Position numbers and translations under genes: made by a program. DNA of 39,176 bases from Nitrospirae bacterium 13_2_20CM_2_62_8 (GTDB taxonomy: Bacteria; Nitrospirota; Nitrospiria; Nitrospirales; Nitrospiraceae), in NCBI GenBank assembly GCA_001914955.1, contig MNDM01000028.1:1-39176 (forward strand), in the 5' to 3' direction. Below are positions 34,509 through 39,176 of the stretch, piece by piece; the stretch's first letter is position 1, and each line of letters starts with the position of its first letter. Under the pieces are notes generated by a model. The model ran no database searches and was not told the DNA's origin. It worked only from the letters and a program-made list of their open reading frames with translations.

Positions 34509-35018
34509 ATGTCAGAACCATCCGACAAGACCCGTGCGACGATCGGCGTGACCTCGAAAGGCAAGTCGTGGGGAGAGATCGTGCTCAGATTTTACCCGGA
34601 TGTGGCGCCGAATCACGTCAGAAACTTCATCAAGTTGGCGCAAACGAAGTTCTACGACGGGACGACTTTTCACCGAGTGATTCCGGGATTTATGATTCAG
34701 GGAGGCGACCCGAACAGCAAGGGCCAGGACCGCTCCTCCCACGGGACGGGCGGGCCGGGCCACCGGGTCAAGGCGGAGTTCAACAGCAAGCCGCACAAAC
34801 GAGGCGTCTTGTCCATGGCCCGGTCCAACGATCCGGACAGCGCAGGCTCACAGTTTTTCATCTGTGTCGCCGATTCGAATTTCCTGGATTGGCAGTATAC
34901 CGCGTTCGGCGAGATCGTGAGCGGGATAGACGTGGCGGACACCATCGTGAACGCCAAGCGTGACGGGCGAGATAATCCGCTTGAACGGGTGGAGATGACC
35001 ATCACCGTCACGGAGTGA
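34509..35018 (+). CDS. Cyclophilin-type peptidyl-prolyl cis-trans isomerase
   Basis: This 169-aa protein is one cyclophilin domain. It catalyses proline cis-trans isomerisation. Active-site residues appear in 'FHRVIPGFMIQGGD' (the catalytic Arg), 'SMARSNDPDSAGSQFFIC' and 'YTAFGEIVSGIDV'. It has no signal peptide, so it is probably cytoplasmic. GGAGCTCCC precedes the start. A second, distant cyclophilin-like fold protein is at 23909. Confidence 0.95.
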   Translation: MSEPSDKTRATIGVTSKGKSWGEIVLRFYPDVAPNHVRNFIKLAQTKFYDGTTFHRVIPGFMIQGGDPNSKGQDRSSHGTGGPGHRVKAEFNSKPHKRGVLSMARSNDPDSAGSQFFICVADSNFLDWQYTAFGEIVSGIDVADTIVNAKRDGRDNPLERVEMTITVTE

Positions 35019-35023
35019 CGGTC

Positions 35024-35099
35024 ATTTAAAATGAAAAATGTAAAATGCAGAATGGTAAAAGAAGGAGTGTTTGCATTTTTAATTTGTAATTTTGCATTG
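35024..35099. repeat. Short-word palindromic repeat 8 (encodes a lipoprotein signal peptide)
   Basis: The left arm has ATTTAAAATGAAAAATG and TAAAATGCAGAATGG words. The right arm has TTTGCATTTTTAATTTG and TAATTTTGCATTGG, close to the right arm of repeat 6. The right arm is translated as the signal segment of the next gene. Confidence 0.8.
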
Positions 35100-35759
35100 G
35101 CGGTTACCGGCTGCGCATTGCCCCACGTTCCCTCACGCGTGGTCTATGAAGACCCGATTAACTTCGTGCGGCTGGAGTCAGATGCGAATGTGCTGCCTGA
35201 ATGGCCGCCGAGCGCCCACAGCCATCCCCTGATCATCAGCGCCGACGAGATCGCCGGCATTCTGCAGGGTCTCCAGGTCCGTGAACATCGCATCGGAGTT
35301 CAGGTCATGCTTGCGGGTGAGGCTGCGTGGGAGCCGGCCTTCCGTCAAGACGAGATCGCCCTCCTGGCGCCTCGCCTGTCCGATGCACTCGCGCAAGCGA
35401 GGCCGGATGAGCGGGTCGCCTACTATCTGAGCCGGCCGCAGACCTCGCTTAAACGGGAGATTACCTCCGGCGGCTTGTATATCCAAGGACACTATGTGCA
35501 TTTCATATTAGGCAATCGTCGGATTATCTACGGCATCCCGGCCTATGGGATGGTGTACGATCGCCGCTATCCGATGATGCCGACGGCGGCGAAGGGGTTT
35601 GATTTATTGTTTGAACCGGCTGAGGCGGTCGTCAAGCGGGAGAGCGGGGTCCTGGATCACATGCTGGGCCGGGCAAAAGATGAACTGGTGATCGACCTCC
35701 GGCAACTTCATCCGGGCAGCCCCGCTACTCAAGCCATTCCGGGAATCTCGGCTTCTTGA
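35031..35759 (+). CDS. Lipoprotein of unknown function
   Basis: This 242-aa lipoprotein has signal segment 'GVFAFLICNFALAVTGC' (lipobox Cys about residue 28), largely encoded by palindromic repeat 8. The mature part ('EIAGILQGLQVREHR', 'FILGNRRIIYGIPAYGMVYDRRYPMMP', 'DELVIDLRQ') matches no family I can name. A predicted alpha/beta layout and an aromatic core suggest an envelope structural or binding protein. It is the last gene before the nxrA control region. Confidence 0.65.
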   Translation: MKNVKCRMVKEGVFAFLICNFALAVTGCALPHVPSRVVYEDPINFVRLESDANVLPEWPPSAHSHPLIISADEIAGILQGLQVREHRIGVQVMLAGEAAWEPAFRQDEIALLAPRLSDALAQARPDERVAYYLSRPQTSLKREITSGGLYIQGHYVHFILGNRRIIYGIPAYGMVYDRRYPMMPTAAKGFDLLFEPAEAVVKRESGVLDHMLGRAKDELVIDLRQLHPGSPATQAIPGISAS

Positions 35760-35780
35760 GGTCTTCCCCACCACTCAAAA

Positions 35781-35823
35781 CGTAACATCTGACCCAGTTG
35801 ATGTTACGATTCGGTAATGGGTC
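35781..35823 (+). promoter_or_regulatory. Hairpin with possible H-type pseudoknot
   Basis: CGTAACATC (35781-35789) pairs perfectly with GATGTTACG (35800-35808). The loop contains GACCCA (35791-35796), which can pair with TGGGTC (35818-35823) downstream. Either the stem is a terminator without a T tail, or the two pairings form a structured RNA, or the 9-bp dyad is an operator. Confidence 0.45.
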
Positions 35824-36023
35824 GTATTTTCTATCTAAGCTTTTGAGTTCGTTGCGAGTTTTATTTTTCGCTTGTCTCCTCCATTAGGTTTGCCTCTCCG
35901 GTCTCTACACAGCGCAGCAACCTGCCGGTAGTTTGGGGTGCGTCGTAGACTCAAACTGACCTACAAGTTATTGAAATATAAAACACTATTAAAGTGTCTT
36001 GCATAGATGTCAATTACCTGTGA

Positions 36024-36039
36024 TGGCATAGGGCTTGTA
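36024..36039 (+). promoter_or_regulatory. nxrA: Candidate sigma-54 promoter of nxrA
   Basis: TGGCATAGGGCTTGTA matches the -24 box TGGCA and the -12 TTG with correct spacing; GT replaces the usual GC at -12. It lies about 165 bases upstream of nxrA and shares ATGGCATAG with the candidate site upstream of the signalling operon. Confidence 0.4.
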
Positions 36040-36057
36040 GGACTTCTTACCGTTCAT

Positions 36058-36077
36058 CTAGGCCTATGCTGGCCTAG
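36058..36077 (+). promoter_or_regulatory. Stem-loop in the nxrA leader
   Basis: CTAGGCC and GGCCTAG form a perfect 7-bp stem around a 6-base loop, shortly after the predicted transcription start. It may stabilise the highly expressed nxr mRNA or bind a regulator. Confidence 0.45.
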
Positions 36078-36202
36078 GACCGACGGAGGGTGTGGATGAT
36101 GGTCAGGATTCCGATGAGTCAGAAGAGAGGAGGTGATGGGCAGACACGTGGCACGTTGCCTTTCGGTAGGCAGTTTGCGTTTTCAACTAGGAGGTGTTGA
36201 CG

Positions 36203-36502
36203 ATGTTTCTGTCACGGAGACAATTTCTGAAAGTCTCGGCCGGGACGGTGGCGGCAGTGGCGGTGGCCGACAAGGCCCTGGCGCTGACGGCGCTGCAACC
36301 GGTGATCGAGGTGGGCAACCCCCTCGGCGAGTATCCGGACCGGTCCTGGGAGCGCGTCTATCATGACCAGTACCGGTACGATTCCTCCTTTACTTGGTGC
36401 TGCTCCCCGAACGACACGCACGCCTGCCGCATACGGGCCTTTGTCCGTAACGGCGTGGTGATGCGGGTGGAGCAGAACTACGATCACCAGACCTACGATT
36501 AA
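36203..36502 (+). CDS. nxrA: Nitrite oxidoreductase alpha subunit NxrA, N-terminal fragment
   Basis: ATG 36203 follows AGGAGGT. The first 28 residues are a Tat signal peptide with 'SRRQFLK' and a hydrophobic Ala/Val stretch, so the protein is exported to the periplasm. The Nitrospira-type NxrA beginning follows: 'LGEYPDRSWERVYHDQYRYD' and the iron-sulfur segment with C67, D71 and C75 (C-x3-D-x3-C, Asp apparently replacing a Cys). The frame then stops at TAA 36500-36502 after 'HQTYD', at residue 99. The rest of the protein continues at once in another frame from the overlapping ATG at 36502. This is one gene broken by a missing segment, real or due to assembly. Confidence 0.92.
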   Translation: MFLSRRQFLKVSAGTVAAVAVADKALALTALQPVIEVGNPLGEYPDRSWERVYHDQYRYDSSFTWCCSPNDTHACRIRAFVRNGVVMRVEQNYDHQTYD

Positions 36503-39176
36503 TGCGCCGGGGCTGGAAGGAGTGGATGGACGCGGGCTCCCCGGAGCTGACACCGGAGGTCAAGCGCAAGTACAAGTTTGACAGCCGGTTCCTGGACGAC
36601 ATGGTCCGGGTCTCCTGGGACACGGCGTATACCTACCTGGCGAAGGCCGTGATCGTCGTTGCGACGCGGTACAGCGGGGAGGCGGGGGCGCGGCGGCTGC
36701 GGGAGCAGGGCTATCCCCCGGAGATGATCGAGATGATGAAGGGCGCGGGCGTGCGCTGCTTCAAGCATCGGGCGGGCATGCCGGTGCTGGGCATCATCGG
36801 CAAGATGATGAACACCCGGTTCAACGGCGGGGTGCTGCCGTTGGTCGATAGCTGGATCCGGAAAGTGACCCCGGATCAGGCGCAGGGCGGCCGGTACTAT
36901 TCCAACTACACCTGGCACGGCGACCAGGACCCGTCGCAGCCGTGGTGGAACGGCACGCAGAACTGCGATATCGATCTCAGCGATATGCGGTTTGCCAAGC
37001 TGAACACGAGCTGGGGCAAGAACTTCGTCGAGAACAAGATGCCGGAGGCCCACTGGAAACTGGAGAGTATCGAGCGGGGCTGCCGGGTGGTGGTGATCAC
37101 GCCGGAGTACAACCCGACGGCGACCCGGGCGGACTACTGGATTCCGGTGCGGCCGGAGACGGATGCGGCCCTATTCCTGGGCGCCACCAAGATCATCATC
37201 GACGAGAACATGCACGACGTCGACTACGTCAAGGGGTACACGGACATGCCGCTGTTGGTCCGGACGGATACGCTGCAGTATCTGGACCCCCGCGATGTGA
37301 TCAAGGATTTCCAGTTCCCCGACTACTCGCAGCGGTATTCCGGCCGCGTGCAGTCGTTGAAGCCGGACCAGGTCGAGCGGTTGGGCGGGTTCATGGTCTG
37401 GGACCTGGCGAAGAAGCAGGCAATAAACCTGGACCGTGAAACGGTCGGATGGCATTACCAGCAGAGCGGCATTGATGCAGCCCTGACCGGAACTTACCGG
37501 GTCAAGCTGCTGAATGGCCGGGAAGTGGACGTGATGCCGATCTTCCAGTTGTATCAGGTGCACCTGCAGGACTATGACCTGGACACGGTACATCAGATCA
37601 ACCGGGCGCCCAAGGACCTGATCGTCCGCTGGGCGCGGGATAACGGGACGGTGAAGCCGGCCCAGATCCATAACGGCGAAGGCGTGTGCCACTACTTCCA
37701 CTGCACCATCATGGGGCGTGGCGCGGCCTTGGTGCTGACTATGACCGGCAACATCGGGAAGTTCGGGACCGGGTGCCATACCTGGTCCGGGAACTACAAG
37801 GCTGGGATCTGGAACTCGACGCCCTGGTCCGGCGGCGGGCTGGGCGTGCATACGGGTGAAGATCCGTTCAACCAGACGCTGGATCCCAACGCGCATGGCA
37901 AGGAGATCAAGGTCAAGTCGTACTACTATGGTGAGGAGGTCGGCTACTGGAACCACGGGGACACGGCGCTGATCGTGAACACACCGAAGTACGGGCGCAA
38001 GGTGTTCACCGGGAAGACCCACATGCCGACCGCAAGTAAACTCCGCTGGGTGGCCAACGTCAACATACTGAATAACTCCAAGCACCACTACGATATGGTG
38101 AAGAACGTCGATCCCAATATCGAGTGCATCGTGGTGCAGGACATTGAGATGACCTCGGACGTGAACCATGCGGACATCGCGTTTGCCGTGAACACCTGGA
38201 TGGAGTTCACCTATCCGGAAATGACCGCCACGGTGTCGAACCCCTGGCTGCAGATCTGGAAGGGCGGCATCCGGCCGCTGTACGACACCCGCAACGACGC
38301 GGATACCTTCGCGGGCGTGGCGGCGAAGCTGACCGAGATGACCGGGGATGCCCGGATGAAGAATCACTTCAAATTCGTGTATGAGAACCGCGTGGACGTC
38401 TACGTGCAGCGGGTGCTGGACGCCAGCGCGACATGCTATGGCTACAGCGCGGACACGATGCTGAAGTCGGAGAAGGGCTGGATGGTGATGACGCGGACCT
38501 ATCCGCGGCAGCCCCTCTGGGAAGAGACGAATGAGAGCAAGCCGCAGTGGACCCGGTCGGGCCGCATCGAGACCTACCGGGTGGAGCCGGAGGCGATCGA
38601 GTACGGCGAGAACTTCATCAGCCACCGCGAGGGGCCGGAGTGCACGCCGTATCTGCCGAACGCCATCATGTCGTCGAATCCGTACGTACGGCCGGACGAC
38701 TACGGCATTCCGATCACGGCGCAGCACCATGATGACAAGCACGTGCGGAACCTGAGGCTGCCGTGGCAAGAGATCCGGCGGCACGCGAACCCGCTGTGGG
38801 AGAAGGGGTACCAGTTCTACTGCGTGACCCCGAAGACCCGGCACCGCGTGCACAGCCAGTGGTCGGTGAACGACTGGGTGCAGATCTACGAGTCCAACTT
38901 CGGCGATCCGTACCGGATGGACAAGCGGACGCCGGGCGTGGGCGAGCACCAGATGCACATCAACCCGCAGGCGGCGAAGGACCGGGGCATTAACGACGGC
39001 GACTACCTGTACGTGGACGGGAACCCGGTGGACCGGCCGTATCGTGGCTGGAAGCCGAGCGATCCGTTCTACAAGGTGAGCCGGTTGATGATCCGGTGCA
39101 AGTACAACCCGGCGTATCCGTACCACGTGACGATGGCGAAGCATGCGCCGTACGTGGCGACGGCGAAGTCGGTGAA
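36502..39176 (+). CDS. nxrA: Nitrite oxidoreductase alpha subunit NxrA, main part (3' partial)
   Basis: This frame is open from ATG 36502 to the window edge. It encodes the molybdopterin-binding body of NxrA, the subunit that oxidises nitrite to nitrate. It starts 'MRRGWKEWMDAGSPELTPE', a known internal point of Nitrospira NxrA. The Mo-ligand aspartate is probably in 'NCDIDLSDMRF' (codon 36967), aligned with the NarG 'TDVPESADW' region. Other DMSO-reductase-family features are 'VVVITPEYNPTATRADYW', 'IHNGEGVCHYFH', 'GNIGKFGTGCHTWSG' and 'SQWSVNDWVQIYE'. The missing segment before it (about 35 residues by recall) should include the last [4Fe-4S] Cys, so the polypeptide as read would be inactive. 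nxrB would lie beyond the window. Confidence 0.95.
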   Translation, partial: MRRGWKEWMDAGSPELTPEVKRKYKFDSRFLDDMVRVSWDTAYTYLAKAVIVVATRYSGEAGARRLREQGYPPEMIEMMKGAGVRCFKHRAGMPVLGIIGKMMNTRFNGGVLPLVDSWIRKVTPDQAQGGRYYSNYTWHGDQDPSQPWWNGTQNCDIDLSDMRFAKLNTSWGKNFVENKMPEAHWKLESIERGCRVVVITPEYNPTATRADYWIPVRPETDAALFLGATKIIIDENMHDVDYVKGYTDMPLLVRTDTLQYLDPRDVIKDFQFPDYSQRYSGRVQSLKPDQVERLGGFMVWDLAKKQAINLDRETVGWHYQQSGIDAALTGTYRVKLLNGREVDVMPIFQLYQVHLQDYDLDTVHQINRAPKDLIVRWARDNGTVKPAQIHNGEGVCHYFHCTIMGRGAALVLTMTGNIGKFGTGCHTWSGNYKAGIWNSTPWSGGGLGVHTGEDPFNQTLDPNAHGKEIKVKSYYYGEEVGYWNHGDTALIVNTPKYGRKVFTGKTHMPTASKLRWVANVNILNNSKHHYDMVKNVDPNIECIVVQDIEMTSDVNHADIAFAVNTWMEFTYPEMTATVSNPWLQIWKGGIRPLYDTRNDADTFAGVAAKLTEMTGDARMKNHFKFVYENRVDVYVQRVLDASATCYGYSADTMLKSEKGWMVMTRTYPRQPLWEETNESKPQWTRSGRIETYRVEPEAIEYGENFISHREGPECTPYLPNAIMSSNPYVRPDDYGIPITAQHHDDKHVRNLRLPWQEIRRHANPLWEKGYQFYCVTPKTRHRVHSQWSVNDWVQIYESNFGDPYRMDKRTPGVGEHQMHINPQAAKDRGINDGDYLYVDGNPVDRPYRGWKPSDPFYKVSRLMIRCKYNPAYPYHVTMAKHAPYVATAKSV

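Larger units (their letters stand above)
35760..36202 (+). other. 443-bp nxrA upstream region
   Basis: No credible gene is seen; a short frame at 36133 overlaps the nxrA start in another frame. The region is AT-richer than its neighbours, as expected of a promoter region. It holds a stem with possible pseudoknot at 35781-35823, a small dyad ACACT-ATTAA-AGTGT at 35983-35997, a sigma-54-like promoter at 36024-36039 and a stem-loop at 36058-36077. A strong ribosome-binding site AGGAGGT lies at about 36189-36195. Confidence 0.6.

Noticed and set aside
36133-36366. 77-codon plus-strand frame overlapping the nxrA start
   Set aside because: It is in another phase of the nxrA signal-peptide region, Gly/Arg-rich, with no family features.
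36497-36504. Programmed frameshift or coupled re-start in nxrA
   Set aside because: The TAATG overlap could allow re-initiation, but about 35 residues including an iron-sulfur ligand are absent, so neither product would be a complete enzyme.
37171-39144. 657-codon minus-strand open frame
   Set aside because: It lies exactly antisense to nxrA, whose translation is unmistakable. The His/Val/Arg-rich product is what the third-position GC bias of nxrA gives on the opposite strand.

Overview
The window is bacterial chromosomal DNA, GC-rich and gene-dense. It most likely comes from a nitrite-oxidising Nitrospira (Nitrospirota). The main evidence is the right end, which encodes the alpha subunit of the Nitrospira-type periplasmic nitrite oxidoreductase (NxrA), with a Tat signal peptide and a molybdopterin-enzyme body. 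Genes for molybdopterin synthesis (moaE, moaA), Tat export (tatC) and outer-membrane assembly (lptD) fit a Gram-negative nitrite oxidiser. No rRNA, tRNA, CRISPR array, IS transposase or prophage was seen.

Layout. (1) 1-5489, plus strand: moaE (5' cut), a 124-bp inverted-repeat element, moaA, a NiCoT/UreH-like metal permease, an MBL-fold hydrolase, accD and folC. (2) 5491-10803, plus: lptD, a small secreted protein, trxA and recN. (3) 11027-20131, minus: a four-gene signalling cluster. In order of transcription it holds a 1146-aa multidomain protein (receiver, PAS-like, two PilZ domains, LuxD-like acyl hydrolase, SAM methyltransferase), a 976-aa histidine kinase with a duplicated membrane module, an NtrC-type sigma-54 activator and a receiver/HD-GYP c-di-GMP phosphodiesterase. 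(4) 20132-20676: a 545-bp regulatory intergenic region. (5) 20677-23671, minus: a secreted protein with a PHM-like set of copper ligands, an NTF2-like lipoprotein and an RNase H-like exonuclease. (6) 23909-35759, plus: mostly housekeeping genes (DUF507 pair, peroxiredoxin, aminotransferase, radA, tsaB, rimI, DUF465, tatC, a peptidyl-prolyl isomerase) mixed with lipoproteins and a seven-bladed propeller protein. (7) 35760-39176: a 443-bp regulatory region and nxrA, which is broken by an apparent internal deletion of about 106 nt and runs off the window.

Two themes stand out. First, the signalling cluster puts c-di-GMP readout (two intact PilZ motifs), acyl-group hydrolysis (LuxD-like) and methyl transfer in one polypeptide, co-transcribed with its kinase, a sigma-54 activator and a c-di-GMP phosphodiesterase. 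This could be an undescribed, c-di-GMP-gated lipid-modifying or lipid-signal system. Candidate sigma-54 promoters lie in front of this cluster and of nxrA and share a 9-mer. Second, eight intergenic spacers carry palindromes built from short, AT-rich or purine-rich tandem words, a different word at most sites. These palindromes extend into genes: they supply stop codons (bcp, rimI), a start region (second DUF507 gene) and, twice, the hydrophobic part of a lipoprotein signal peptide.
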